From Azospirillum sp. TSO35-2 (GTDB lineage Bacteria > Pseudomonadota > Alphaproteobacteria > Azospirillales > Azospirillaceae), in NCBI RefSeq assembly GCF_003116095.1, contig NZ_LGRA01000018.1, positions 704,739-768,738 on the forward strand: a stretch of DNA of 64,000 nucleotides, written 5' to 3'. The notes beneath the pieces are model-generated. The model was given only the letters and a program-made list of their open reading frames with translations. It searched no databases and was not told where the DNA came from. Made by a program: the position numbers and the translations under genes. This document shows positions 1 through 8,401 of the stretch, piece after piece; the first letter of the stretch is position 1; the number at the start of each line of letters is the position of its first letter.

Positions 1-2
1 TC

Positions 3-233
3 GGTGCGGCGACGCTGAACGTCGACCAGTCGCGCCAGACGGCGGAGAGCGTGGCGGCCTACCGCGCCACCGGCCGTCCGGTGCTGACCTACACCGTCAA
101 CGACGCCGCCCGCGCCCGCGAGCTGTTCGGCTGGGGCGTGGCGGCGGTGTTCACCGACGCCCCCGGCCGGCTGGCCGCCGAACTGGGCGCCGAACTGGCC
201 GGGGAGGCGCCCCAGGGGCCGGATCCACGCTGA
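3..233 (+). CDS. Glycerophosphodiester phosphodiesterase, C-terminal fragment
   Basis: The frame is open from the left edge and ends at a TGA. The visible 76 residues look like the last strands and helices of the TIM barrel of GDPD enzymes: a stretch reading RPVLTYTVND, then a helix, then a strand VAAVFTDAP before a closing helix. In this family that part carries the late barrel strand with the (T/S)D.P motif that ends the phosphodiesterase domain. These enzymes split glycerophosphodiesters into glycerol-3-phosphate and an alcohol. The start and the catalytic His/Glu residues lie outside the window, so activity cannot be judged. The next gene is on the same strand after about 210 bp. Confidence 0.7.
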   Translation, partial: GAATLNVDQSRQTAESVAAYRATGRPVLTYTVNDAARARELFGWGVAAVFTDAPGRLAAELGAELAGEAPQGPDPR

Positions 234-444
234 CGCTTCCGTTCGCAACTGCGGTAAATCGTGAACGTTTTTTGCGTGAGGGGCTGAATCCACTCGTAGG
301 GCGGACCAATTCCTCATATATAGAACCGCATGGCGATGCCGCCGGAACCTGATTGGATTCCGACGGAGCTTTTCGTCGTCTGGTCGTCCGCCACATATGG
401 TCGGGCATCCCGCGGGGTGCCCCGTTCGGTCTTTGGAGGGTTCG

Positions 445-1842
445 TTGAAGGCGTTGAAGCCGTTGCCGATGTCCGGCCGGGATGTTTTGCCGCTCGTCGA
501 GGGTGGCAAGGGTATTGCCGTGTCCAACGGTGAAAGCTCCGGCGCCTGGGCGGCGGCCGGCGGAATTGGCACCTTTTCGGGTGTCAACGCTGACAGCTAC
601 GATGAGAACGGCAATCTCCTGCCCCAAATCTACCGGGGCAAGACGCGGCGCGAGCGCCACGACGAGCTGATCGCCTTCGGCATCCAGGGCGGCATCGACC
701 AGGCGCGCATCGCGCACGAGGCGTCGAACGGCCAGGGCCGCATCCACATGAACGTCCTGTGGGAAATGGGCGGGGCCGAGCACATCCTGCACGGCGTGCT
801 GGAAGGGGCCCAGGGCCTGATCCACGGCGTCACCTGCGGCGCCGGCATGCCCTACAAGGTCGCCGAGATCGCGGTGCGCTACGGCGTCCACTACTACCCG
901 ATCGTGTCGTCGGCGCGCGCCTTCCGCGCGCTGTGGCTGCGCGCCTACCACAAGTTCCGCGACAATCTGGGCGGCGTGGTCTACGAGGATCCGTGGCTGG
1001 CCGGCGGCCACAACGGCCTGTCCAACTCCGAAGATCCGCAGAAGCCGGAGGATCCGTTCCCCCGCGTCCTGGCGCTGCGCCAGATGATGAACAGCTTCGG
1101 CCTGAACGACACCCCCATCGTGATGGCGGGCGGCGTCTGGTGGCTGTCGGAGTGGGAGGACTGGATCGACAACCCCGACCTGGGTCCGGTCGCCTTCCAG
1201 TTCGGCACCCGGCCGCTGCTGACCCAGGAAAGCCCGATCTCGATGGCGTGGAAGCGCAAGCTGGTCGCGCTGCAGCCGGGCGACGTCTTCCTGAACCGTT
1301 TCTCCCCCACCGGCTTCTATTCGTCGGCGGTGAAGAACCCGTTCCTGCTCGACCTGATGGCGCGTTCCGAACGGCAGGTCGCCTACCTGTCCAAGCCGGT
1401 GGGCGAGCATTCGGCGGAATTCCCGGTCGGTCCGCGCGGCCGTCCGGTCTATCTGACCGAAAGCGACAAGGTCCGGGCCGAAGGCTGGCTGTCCCAGGGC
1501 TTCACCACCGGGCTGAAGACGCCGGACAGCACGCTGGTCTTCGTCACGCCCGAACAGTCCGACCGCATCCTGCGCGATCAGGTCGACTGCATGGGCTGCC
1601 TGTCCGCCTGCGGCTTCTCCAACTGGATGGAGAACGAGCAGGGGACGACCGGCAAGCGCGCCGACCCGCGGTCCTTCTGCATCCAGAAGACGCTCCAGGC
1701 GGTCAGCCACACCGACGACTGCGAAAACCAGCTGATGTTCGCGGGGCACAACGCCTATCGCTTCGCCAGCGATCCCTACTACAATGACGGCTTCATCCCG
1801 ACGGTGAAGCAGTTGTTCGAGCGCATCGCCACCGGCTATTGA
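445..1842 (+). CDS. NAD(P)H-dependent flavin oxidoreductase (nitronate monooxygenase family)
   Basis: The protein has about 465 residues with the FMN-binding TIM-barrel signature of the 2-nitropropane dioxygenase/YrpB family: an N-terminal GIAVSNGESSGAWAAAGGIG, a central THGVTCGAGMP-like loop, and IVMAGGVWW in the phosphate-binding half. It is longer than classical nitronate monooxygenases. The C-terminal extension includes a Cys cluster (CMGCLSACGF) that could bind a metal or an Fe-S centre; this is inference. I chose the TTG at 445 because a strong GGAGG at 435-439 lies 5 bases upstream and the protein then begins MKALKPLPMSGR. An ATG at 397 and another at 469 are in the same frame. The true substrate is unknown. 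Confidence 0.8.
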   Translation: MKALKPLPMSGRDVLPLVEGGKGIAVSNGESSGAWAAAGGIGTFSGVNADSYDENGNLLPQIYRGKTRRERHDELIAFGIQGGIDQARIAHEASNGQGRIHMNVLWEMGGAEHILHGVLEGAQGLIHGVTCGAGMPYKVAEIAVRYGVHYYPIVSSARAFRALWLRAYHKFRDNLGGVVYEDPWLAGGHNGLSNSEDPQKPEDPFPRVLALRQMMNSFGLNDTPIVMAGGVWWLSEWEDWIDNPDLGPVAFQFGTRPLLTQESPISMAWKRKLVALQPGDVFLNRFSPTGFYSSAVKNPFLLDLMARSERQVAYLSKPVGEHSAEFPVGPRGRPVYLTESDKVRAEGWLSQGFTTGLKTPDSTLVFVTPEQSDRILRDQVDCMGCLSACGFSNWMENEQGTTGKRADPRSFCIQKTLQAVSHTDDCENQLMFAGHNAYRFASDPYYNDGFIPTVKQLFERIATGY

Positions 1843-2110
1843 GCCGGAGGGGCGGATGGCCGTCGGCGCTGCCGCCGGCGGCCATGTCGTCCGGTGGCCC
1901 GTCCCGGCCGCGTTCCGTCCCCAAGGGCGGCCCCCCAAGGGGGCCATCGGCGCACCGGCCTATGACCACGCGCCTTGCATCCCTTTGTGGAATGGTTTTA
2001 CAGTAGAACAAACTGCGGTCTGGCGTCGCGGTTTGCCCGTGACTTCGGGTCATCGGGCGTGTTGTCTTCCTGCAGTTTACTTTTGCGATGACCGAACGGG
2101 TGCCGCGCCC

Positions 2111-2542
2111 ATGATGACCGCCGAACGCCCCTTCAAGCGAGCCCTCGACCGTCTGAACGGCGCCGGGCTGCGTCCGACCCGTCAGCGCCTGGGCCTCGCC
2201 CGCCTGCTGTTCGAAGGCTGCGACCGCCACGTCACCGCCGAACAGCTGCATGGCGAGGCGCTGTCGGCCGATCTGCCGGTGTCGCTGGCCACCGTCTACA
2301 ACACGCTGAACCAGTTCACCGCCGCCGGCCTGCTGCGCGAGGTGGTGGTGGAGGCGGGCAAGTCCTATTTCGACACCAACACCAGCGACCATCACCATTT
2401 CTTCGTCGAGAACACCGGCCGGCTGGAAGACATCCCCGGCGATCGCCTGGCGGTGCAAAACCTGCCGACCGCCCCCGGCGGCACCCGCATCGCCCGCGTC
2501 GACGTGATCGTGCGGCTGATCGAGGACGACCGGGCGCCCTGA
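2111..2542 (+). CDS. irr: Fur-family iron response regulator Irr
   Basis: This is a 143-residue Fur-superfamily repressor with a winged helix at about residues 18-75 (RPTRQR, then the recognition region VSLATVYNTLNQF) and a C-terminal dimerisation half. The triple histidine at 94-96 inside TSDHHHFFVENTG is the hallmark of Irr rather than Fur. In rhizobia this HHH motif takes part in haem-dependent turnover. No N-terminal GCPWHD-type haem motif is present, as in many non-Bradyrhizobium Irr proteins. Irr controls haem synthesis, iron storage and uptake through ICE boxes. Two adjacent ATGs (2111, 2114) begin the gene, and I took the first. The next genes are a rubrerythrin operon with an ICE-like motif in its promoter. 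Confidence 0.88.
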   Translation: MMTAERPFKRALDRLNGAGLRPTRQRLGLARLLFEGCDRHVTAEQLHGEALSADLPVSLATVYNTLNQFTAAGLLREVVVEAGKSYFDTNTSDHHHFFVENTGRLEDIPGDRLAVQNLPTAPGGTRIARVDVIVRLIEDDRAP

Positions 2543-2651
2543 TCGCGCCATCCTGACCTTGGTCATTTGAGCTGCGGCCCTTTCGAGCGCCGGCCTTTCC
2601 GATTGCGAGCTGTTCGCAAAAGCGGTTGCTGTGCGGCGCTTTGCCGGGGTC

Positions 2652-2668
2652 TTTAGAAAAACTCCAGA
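2652..2668 (+). promoter_or_regulatory. Irr-box (ICE)-like motif upstream of rubrerythrin
   Basis: The 17-mer TTTAGAAAAACTCCAGA matches the alphaproteobacterial iron control element TTTAGAA-N3-TTCTAAA at 11 of 14 defined bases, with a perfect left half. It lies about 100 bp before the rubrerythrin start and directly downstream of irr. The match is by eye and the right half is imperfect. Confidence 0.45.
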
Positions 2669-2688
2669 CTGTTGACGGGGCCAACAGT
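2668..2688 (+). promoter_or_regulatory. Palindrome ACTGTTG-N7-CAACAGT (possible operator)
   Basis: This is a perfect 7-bp inverted repeat with a 7-nt spacer immediately after the ICE-like motif. Its left arm overlaps a TTGACG hexamer (2673-2678) that could be a -35 box. The position in front of the rubrerythrin operon suggests an operator; no specific regulator can be named. Confidence 0.35.
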
Positions 2689-2769
2689 TGGTGCGAAGAT
2701 CCTTGTCACGCCGGCGCATCGCGCCAACGGCGAAGTGACGCCCGGCGCAACCGTCCGGAGGACCCCGTC

Positions 2770-3183
2770 ATGTCGTTGAAGGGCAGCAAGACCGAAGAAA
2801 ACCTGAAGGCCGCCTTTGCCGGCGAAAGCCAAGCCAACCGGCGCTACCTCTATTTCGCACAGAAGGCCGACATCGAAGGCTACAACGACGTCGCCGCCGT
2901 CTTCCGCTCCACCGCGGAGGGCGAGACCGGGCACGCCCACGGCCATCTGGAATTCCTGGAGGAGGTCGGCGACCCGGCCACCGGCCTGCCGATCGGCGAA
3001 ACCGGCAGCAACCTGAAAGCCGCCATCGCCGGCGAAACCCACGAATACACCGACATGTATCCGGGCATGGCCAAATCGGCCCGCGATGAAGGCTTCGACG
3101 AGATCGCCGACTGGTTCGAAACACTGGCGAAGGCGGAAAAGAGCCACGCCGGCCGCTTCCAGAAGGCGCTGGACGCGCTGTAA
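2770..3183 (+). CDS. Rubrerythrin (short form, no rubredoxin domain)
   Basis: This 137-residue ferritin-like diiron protein shows the four-helix-bundle ligand pattern: E in [11 protein letters not shown], the ExxH of GETGHAH, E in AGETHEY and the final ExxH of EKSHAGRF. Rubrerythrins reduce hydrogen peroxide in the cytoplasm. This one lacks the C-terminal CxxC rubredoxin module, so electrons must come from a partner. The Fe-S protein encoded 81 bp downstream is a plausible one (inference). A clear GGAGG at 2757-2761 supports the ATG. The gene starts a three-gene set (rubrerythrin, Fe-S oxidoreductase, DUF3501) that recurs in proteobacteria. Confidence 0.9.
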   Translation: MSLKGSKTEENLKAAFAGESQANRRYLYFAQKADIEGYNDVAAVFRSTAEGETGHAHGHLEFLEEVGDPATGLPIGETGSNLKAAIAGETHEYTDMYPGMAKSARDEGFDEIADWFETLAKAEKSHAGRFQKALDAL

Positions 3184-3264
3184 GACGCGCGGCCTGGAAA
3201 GGGAAGGGCATCCGGCGCTTCCCTTTCCAAACCTCCCCATCCCCGTCAGCAGGGAGACACGCCC

Positions 3265-4626
3265 ATGCGCGAAGGCAGCCTGGAGCCGCCGGTCCGCCAT
3301 CCGCTCGACTGGCGCAATCCCGACTTCTACGACGAGGCCAAGCTCGACGCCGAGATGCGCCGCGTCTTCGACATCTGCCACGGCTGCCGCCGCTGCTTCA
3401 ACCTGTGCGACAGCTTCCCCCGCCTGTTCGATCTGGTCGACAACGCCGGCGACGCCGAGCTGCACGGGGTGCCGTCCGAGGCGTTCAAGAGCGTGGTCGA
3501 CGCCTGCACGCTGTGCGACCTGTGCTTCATGACCAAATGCCCCTACGTGCCGCCGCACCCGTGGGCGGTCGACTTTCCCCATCTGATGGTGCGCCACCGG
3601 GCGGCGGAGGCGAAGACGGCCGGGGTGCCCTTCGCGCTGAAGCAGCTGACCCAGACCGACCGCAACGGCGAGCTGGCGCGCCCGGTCGCCGCCATCGCCA
3701 ACTGGGCCTCGGCGGAAACCAACAGCGTCACCCGGCCGATCCTGCAAAAGATCGCCGGCGTCCACGCCGAGGCGCACTTGCCGCAGTTCAACGGCAAGAC
3801 CCTGGTGATGCGGGCCAAGGCCGAGCCGCTGGAGCTGAACCGCGACGCCCCGGCCTACGGCAAGCACAAGGTGGTGCTCTACGCCACCTGCTTCGCCAAC
3901 TACAACAACCCGGCGATCGGCATGGCCGCCCGCGCGATCCTGGCCCGCAACGGGGTGGAGACCGAGGTGGTCTATCCGTCCTGCTGCGGCATGCCGCAAC
4001 TGGAGCAGGGCGACCTCGCCGCCGTCGACGCCAAGGCGGCAAAGGTGGCCCAGGCGCTCGGCCCCTGGATCGACAAGGGCTATGACATCGTGGCGCTGGT
4101 GCCGAGCTGCGCCCTGATGCTGAAGCTGGAATGGCCGCTGATCGTGCCGCCGGACGCGCCGCACCGGGCCGCGGTGGACAAGCTGGCGCAGGCGACCTTC
4201 GACGTCAGCGAGTACATCGTCGACCTCGCCCGCCGCGACGGGCTGGCTGAGGGGTTGCAGCCGCTGCCGGGCGGCGTCGCGCTGCACATCGCCTGCCACG
4301 CCCGCGCCCAGAACATGGGCCAGAAGGCGGCGGAGATGCTGCGGCTGATCCCCAAGGCCGACCTGAAGGTGATCGAGCGCTGTTCGGGCCATGGCGGCTC
4401 CTGGGGCGTGCTGACCGAGAATTTCCCGGTGGCGCTGAAGGTGGGCAAGCCGGTGGCGACCCAGGCGCTGAAGTCCGGCAAGGCCTTCGTCGCGTCGGAA
4501 TGCCCGATCGCCGGTCCGCACATCATGCAGGGCATCGAGCGGCTGAAGGGCGACGAGGCCGGTCCGGGTCCCGAGCAGCTCCACCCGGTCGTGCTGTTCG
4601 CCCGCGCCTACGGGATCATGGTTTAG
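3265..4626 (+). CDS. Heterodisulfide-reductase-like (Fe-S)-binding oxidoreductase
   Basis: The protein has 453 residues. Two ferredoxin-like 4Fe-4S motifs lie at the N-terminus (C38-x2-C41-x2-C44-x3-C48 and C81-x2-C84-x2-C87-x4-C92). Two CCG (cysteine-rich) half-domains follow, visible around YATCF...PSCCGMPQ and HIACHARAQ...CSGHGG. This is the GlpC/HdrB plan, with no membrane segment. Such proteins pass electrons between a soluble donor and a partner enzyme. Between a rubrerythrin lacking rubredoxin and DUF3501, a role as the reductase arm of a peroxide-detoxifying system is likely but inferred. The second CCG motif ends in CSGHGG rather than the classic CCGxGG, so its cluster may be altered. 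Confidence 0.82.
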   Translation: MREGSLEPPVRHPLDWRNPDFYDEAKLDAEMRRVFDICHGCRRCFNLCDSFPRLFDLVDNAGDAELHGVPSEAFKSVVDACTLCDLCFMTKCPYVPPHPWAVDFPHLMVRHRAAEAKTAGVPFALKQLTQTDRNGELARPVAAIANWASAETNSVTRPILQKIAGVHAEAHLPQFNGKTLVMRAKAEPLELNRDAPAYGKHKVVLYATCFANYNNPAIGMAARAILARNGVETEVVYPSCCGMPQLEQGDLAAVDAKAAKVAQALGPWIDKGYDIVALVPSCALMLKLEWPLIVPPDAPHRAAVDKLAQATFDVSEYIVDLARRDGLAEGLQPLPGGVALHIACHARAQNMGQKAAEMLRLIPKADLKVIERCSGHGGSWGVLTENFPVALKVGKPVATQALKSGKAFVASECPIAGPHIMQGIERLKGDEAGPGPEQLHPVVLFARAYGIMV

Positions 4627-4652
4627 CCGTTCGCTGTTTTGAGGGACCTTCC

Positions 4653-5243
4653 ATGCCGCACAAGACGGAGATCACCCGCGCCGACATCCTGCCGATGGAG
4701 CGCTACGCCCAAGAACGTGCCGCACGCCGCAAGGCGGTGGTGGAGGTCAAGCGGAACCGCCGGGTCGCCGTCGGCCCGCACGCCACCTTCTATTTCGAGA
4801 ATTACGAGACGATGTGGCAGCAGATCCACGAGATGCTGCACATTGAAAAGGGTGGCGAGGAGCAGATCGCCGACGAGCTGCGCGCCTACAACCCGCTGAT
4901 TCCCAAGGGACGGGAGCTGGTGGCGACCGTGATGTTCGAGATCGACGACCCGGTTCAGCGCCACCGCGTGCTGAGCGGCCTGGGCGGGGTGGAGGAGCAT
5001 ATGACGCTGCAGGTCGGCGGCGACACCATCGCCGGCCGGCCGGAAGGCGACATCGAGCGCACCAACGCCGACGGCAAGACCTCGTCCGTCCACTTCCTGC
5101 ATTTCGACTTCACCGACGCGCAGGTCGCGGCGTTCCGCCAGCCCGGCGCCCAGGTGCTGGTCGGCATCGGCCACCCGAACTACGGCCACCTCGCGGTGAT
5201 GCCGGAGGCGGTGCGGGCGGCGCTGGCCGGGGATTTCGCGTAA
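4653..5243 (+). CDS. DUF3501 family protein
   Basis: This soluble 196-residue protein follows the Fe-S oxidoreductase after 26 bp. It matches the DUF3501 pattern: an N-terminal RADILPMERYAQERAARRKAV, a central ATFYFENYETMWQQIHEML and IADELRAYNPLIPKGRELVATVMFEI. The family has no established activity. It is almost always found beside rubrerythrin and a GlpC-like Fe-S protein, so a shared oxidative-stress function is inferred. The nearest purine-rich sequence is gaggga (4641-4646), 6 bp before the ATG. The gene ends 4 bp from the converging gene on the other strand, so there is no room for a separate terminator. Confidence 0.8.
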   Translation: MPHKTEITRADILPMERYAQERAARRKAVVEVKRNRRVAVGPHATFYFENYETMWQQIHEMLHIEKGGEEQIADELRAYNPLIPKGRELVATVMFEIDDPVQRHRVLSGLGGVEEHMTLQVGGDTIAGRPEGDIERTNADGKTSSVHFLHFDFTDAQVAAFRQPGAQVLVGIGHPNYGHLAVMPEAVRAALAGDFA

Positions 5244-5247
5244 GCGG

Positions 5248-5496
5248 TCAGGCGTCCCGGTCGTCGGTGGGCGGCGGCGCCGGTGCCGCCGTCCGGTCGA
5301 CGAAGGGCCAGCGGATGTAGGCGAAGACCCAGACGGCGATGATGTTCACATAGGGGAACAGCAGCAGCAGGATCCACAGCGGGCTGCGTCCCGCCTTGGC
5401 CAGCACCCAGCCGCCGGCGACCATCGTGTAGGTCAGGACCAGCGAGATGATCAGATAGAACTGCCAGGGTTCCAGGCCGTTGACGAGGTCGCTCAT
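5248..5496 (-). CDS. Small membrane protein, unknown
   Basis: The 82-residue protein has two hydrophobic segments (about residues 13-32 and 40-61) joined by a short basic loop (AKAGRSP), and a proline-rich acidic tail. I do not recognise a named family. It overlaps the preceding gene by 4 bp (ATGA), so the two are translationally coupled. The layout of helix, Arg-containing loop and helix ending in RWP resembles its neighbour, which suggests a tandem duplication of an inner-membrane peptide (inference). Confidence 0.65.
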   Translation of the reverse strand: MSDLVNGLEPWQFYLIISLVLTYTMVAGGWVLAKAGRSPLWILLLLFPYVNIIAVWVFAYIRWPFVDRTAAPAPPPTDDRDA

Positions 5497-5723
5497 GCGG
5501 TCCTCCGCGCCTTGGGCGTGCGTTTTTCACGCTCCGGCAGCACCGGCCAGCGGCTGTGCGCCAGCACACCGATCACCGGCACCAGCCCGAAGGGGATCAG
5601 CGCCAGCAACGCCCATCCGGGCGCCAGACCGGCGCGGCGCAGGATGCGCCACAGCGGCCAGACGATGGCCACGTTGAACAGCAGAAGCCCGAGCAGGGGG
5701 CTGTTGACGAAATCCTGAAGCAT
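5493..5723 (-). CDS. Small membrane protein, unknown
   Basis: This 76-residue protein has hydrophobic segments at about residues 8-24 and 35-56, a connecting loop RRAGLAPG and a basic tail. It is probably the first gene of a two-gene unit with the following 82-residue membrane protein. The pattern (helix, loop with RAG/KAG, helix, SRWP/IRWP) is shared by both. No function can be assigned. The 239 bp between this start and the next plus-strand gene forms a divergent promoter region. Confidence 0.6.
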   Translation of the reverse strand: MLQDFVNSPLLGLLLFNVAIVWPLWRILRRAGLAPGWALLALIPFGLVPVIGVLAHSRWPVLPEREKRTPKARRTA

Positions 5724-5962
5724 GGCCGGTACGGAACCTCTTCGACGCCGCCGGGCAGAGAAGCGCGGCCGGCCCGCTTTGTCGAGCCAAAGTTTTCACC
5801 ACGCCCCCGCGCCGATCCGTGGCCCGGCCGCGCGGTCCCCGGCGGATCGGTCCGGATGGGGAACCGCGAGCGGTGAAATTGACCGCTCCCGCGTGCTACA
5901 CTTCGCCGCGCGCGGCCGTTTCGGCTTGACGTCATCCTCGATGAAGCAGCGGCGGACCTCTC

Positions 5963-8098
5963 TTGGCGGATCTTTCCGAACCGGACAGCGGCACCTCTCC
6001 GGACCGTCGGCGCTTTTCGTTTCCGGGACCGGTCGCCGGCCTGCGCTTCGCCCTGCTGCTGGCGGTGATCGCCGCCTTCTGGCTGGTGGCCTACGCCGAC
6101 CTCGACCGTGCTCGCGGCCGCGCCATCCAGGATGGCCTGCGCCAGACCGGCAACCTGGCCAACCTGCTGGCGGAGGACGCCCGCAACAGCCTGGCCCTGG
6201 CCGGCCACATCCTGGCGAGGATGGTGGAGGCCGGGGCTGTGCCGTCCGACGCTGTGGCCGGCCTGAGCGGGCGCTCGCCGGAATCGCAGTCGGTGTTGCG
6301 GACCCTGCTGATCGCGGACGCCGACGGGCGGGTGTGGCAGACGGCGGGCGTCGGCACCCCGGAGTCGGTCGCCGACACCGCCCTGTTCGACACCGCGCGA
6401 TCCCTGATGGCCGGGGTGGAGTCCGGGCAGCCGGCCCTGTCCGCCCCCTACCGCGACCCGGTCGACGGTGGCTGGCGCGCCGCGCTGGTCCAGCGGCTGG
6501 CGGGGGAGAGCGGGCGCATCGCCGCCGTGGTGATCGACCTCGACCGCTTCGCCCGGCTCTACGCCACCCAGGACATCGGCACCCGCAGCATCATCATGCT
6601 GTATGGCGAGGACGGGGTGGTGCTCGCCTATTCGCGGCCCAGCGCGTTCCTGGATCCCGACCGCGCCGTCTTCGCGAAGGTCGTGCCCCGGCTGGCCCCC
6701 GGCGAGATGGCGCGCACCCTGTCCGGGATCGACCCGTCGGAGAAGCGGGAGCGCGTCGGCACCGTGCGCCGGGTGGCGGGCTGGCCGCTGTACCTCTATG
6801 TCCGGGTCGGGGCCGACGACGTCCTGGCCGGCTGGTACAACGACCTGTGGAAACGCGTGCTGGAAACCGCGGCGGTGTCGGTGGTGCTGGGGCTGCTGGC
6901 CCTGCTGGCGTTGCGGCAGCTCACCCGGCTGGAGACGACCACCCAGGCACTGCGCGAGAGCGAGCGGCGGTCGCAGGCGCTGTTCGACAGCAGTTTCCAG
7001 ATCATGGGGCTGCTGACGCCGGATGGCCGGATCCTGGCGCTGAACCAGCCGGCCTGCGCGATGGCCGGGCTGCCGGCCGACGCCCTGGTCGGGCGCCGCG
7101 CCTGGGAGTTCCGCGGCTGGGCGCGCACCGACGAGCTGGCGGCGGCCTTCCGCAACTCCATCGACAAGGCGGCGTCGGGCCGCTTCGTCCGCTACGAAAC
7201 CGACGTGGTCAGCGGCGGCGCCATCCAGATCATGGACGTGTCGATCAAGCCGGTCTTCGACGAGGCCGGGGCGGTCGTGCTGCTGGTGATCGAGGCGCGC
7301 GACATCACCGAACGGGTCGAGGCGGCCGAGCGGCTGGCCGCCGCCAAGGACCAGGCGGAGGCCGCCAACCGGGCCAAGAGCGCCTTCCTGGCGACGATGA
7401 GCCATGAACTGCGCACGCCGCTGAACGCCATCATCGGCTTTTCGGAGATCATGCTGCACGAGCTGTTCGGCCCGCTGGGCAGCCCGCGCTACCATGATTA
7501 CGCCCGCCATGTGCAGGACAGCGGCCGCCATCTGCTGACGCTCATCAACGACGTGCTGGACATGTCGAAGCTGGAGGCCGGGCGCTACACGCTGGAGGAA
7601 TCCCGGCTGTCCCCGGCCGAGGCGCTGGAGAGCGGCCGGGCGCTGGCGGCGGTGCCGGCCGATGCCGGCGGCGTGACGCTGACGGTGGAGTGCCCGGATG
7701 GCCTGCCGGACCTGATGGCCGACGAACGCGCGCTGCGTCAGGTGTTGCTGAACCTGCTGTCCAACGCGGTGAAGTTCACCCCGCGCGGCGGCCGGGTGGT
7801 GGTGAGCGCGGCGGTGGAGGCCGACGGCGGGCTGGCGATCACCGTGCGCGACACCGGCATCGGCATTCCGCCCGACGCGCTGGTGCGGATCGTCGAGCCG
7901 TTCCAGCAGGCCGACAACTCGATCGCCCGGCGGTTCGGCGGCACCGGCCTCGGCCTGTCGATCTGCCGCGACCTGATGGCGATCCATGACGGCAGCCTGT
8001 CGATCGACAGCGAGCTCGGCCGCGGCACCCGCGTCGTCATCCGCTTTCCCGCCGCCCGCGTCGCCCCGCCGGTTGCGGCGGCCGGGTTGCCGGCGTAA
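5963..8098 (+). CDS. Membrane-bound PAS sensor histidine kinase
   Basis: The protein has 711 residues. TM1 lies at about 25-43, followed by a periplasmic Cache-like sensor of some 250 residues, TM2 near 300-320 (a leucine-rich stretch) and a cytoplasmic PAS domain at about 335-450. The HisKA phosphoacceptor is H481 in SHELRTPLN. The HATPase domain shows N-box NLLSNAVKF, DTGIGIP and GGTGLGLSI. The start is a TTG with GGCGGA 6 bp upstream; no better in-frame ATG exists. No response regulator is adjacent, so it is an orphan kinase here. Ligand and partner are unknown. Confidence 0.85.
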   Translation: MADLSEPDSGTSPDRRRFSFPGPVAGLRFALLLAVIAAFWLVAYADLDRARGRAIQDGLRQTGNLANLLAEDARNSLALAGHILARMVEAGAVPSDAVAGLSGRSPESQSVLRTLLIADADGRVWQTAGVGTPESVADTALFDTARSLMAGVESGQPALSAPYRDPVDGGWRAALVQRLAGESGRIAAVVIDLDRFARLYATQDIGTRSIIMLYGEDGVVLAYSRPSAFLDPDRAVFAKVVPRLAPGEMARTLSGIDPSEKRERVGTVRRVAGWPLYLYVRVGADDVLAGWYNDLWKRVLETAAVSVVLGLLALLALRQLTRLETTTQALRESERRSQALFDSSFQIMGLLTPDGRILALNQPACAMAGLPADALVGRRAWEFRGWARTDELAAAFRNSIDKAASGRFVRYETDVVSGGAIQIMDVSIKPVFDEAGAVVLLVIEARDITERVEAAERLAAAKDQAEAANRAKSAFLATMSHELRTPLNAIIGFSEIMLHELFGPLGSPRYHDYARHVQDSGRHLLTLINDVLDMSKLEAGRYTLEESRLSPAEALESGRALAAVPADAGGVTLTVECPDGLPDLMADERALRQVLLNLLSNAVKFTPRGGRVVVSAAVEADGGLAITVRDTGIGIPPDALVRIVEPFQQADNSIARRFGGTGLGLSICRDLMAIHDGSLSIDSELGRGTRVVIRFPAARVAPPVAAAGLPA

Positions 8099-8137
8099 GC
8101 CTGTGGCCGGTGAAGCCGCAAGCGGGATGCAGCAGAG

Positions 8138-8359
8138 ATGATCGGGAACGACGGGAAGCCGGTGTCGAAAGAGGCGCTGCGCGCCCACATCGCCGCCTAC
8201 AACAGCCAGTCGCGCGGCTCCAAGGAGTTCGCGGCGATCCCACGCGCCCTGGTGACGATCCTCGACGGGCTGAAGCCGGGCAAGACCGGCTACGTGAAAT
8301 GCCTGGACGGCCAAGTGCAACTGTCCCGCCGCAAGGACAACAGCGTCCAGGCGGGGTGA
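8138..8359 (+). CDS. Small conserved-looking hypothetical protein
   Basis: This 73-residue basic protein has no signal peptide or membrane segment. It follows the kinase by 39 bp on the same strand and is closed by a strong terminator hairpin, which supports it as a real short gene. The C-terminal half (GKTGYVKCLDGQVQLSRRKD) could be a small beta-rich fold. No family was recognised. Confidence 0.55.
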   Translation: MIGNDGKPVSKEALRAHIAAYNSQSRGSKEFAAIPRALVTILDGLKPGKTGYVKCLDGQVQLSRRKDNSVQAG

Positions 8360-8363
8360 GGAA

Positions 8364-8396
8364 AACGCCCTCCCCGACAAGGGCGGGGAGGGCGTT
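8364..8396. terminator. Bidirectional stem-loop terminator
   Basis: This is a perfect 13-bp stem (8364-8376 with 8384-8396) with a 7-nt loop, between two converging genes. It has an A-run before it, which gives U residues for minus-strand transcripts. It ends just before the actP stop codon and can serve both strands. Confidence 0.75.
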
Positions 8397-8401
8397 CGGT
8401 C

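Noticed and set aside
151..1947. Long open frame on the minus strand (598 codons) across the flavin oxidoreductase gene
   Set aside because: It is the antisense reading of a strong family match. Its composition is Arg/Ala/His-rich without any recognisable domain, as expected for shadow frames in GC-rich DNA.
5597..8380. Minus-strand open frame of 927 codons across the sensor kinase
   Set aside because: The kinase on the plus strand has all catalytic motifs in order; the minus reading is low-complexity and has no domain.
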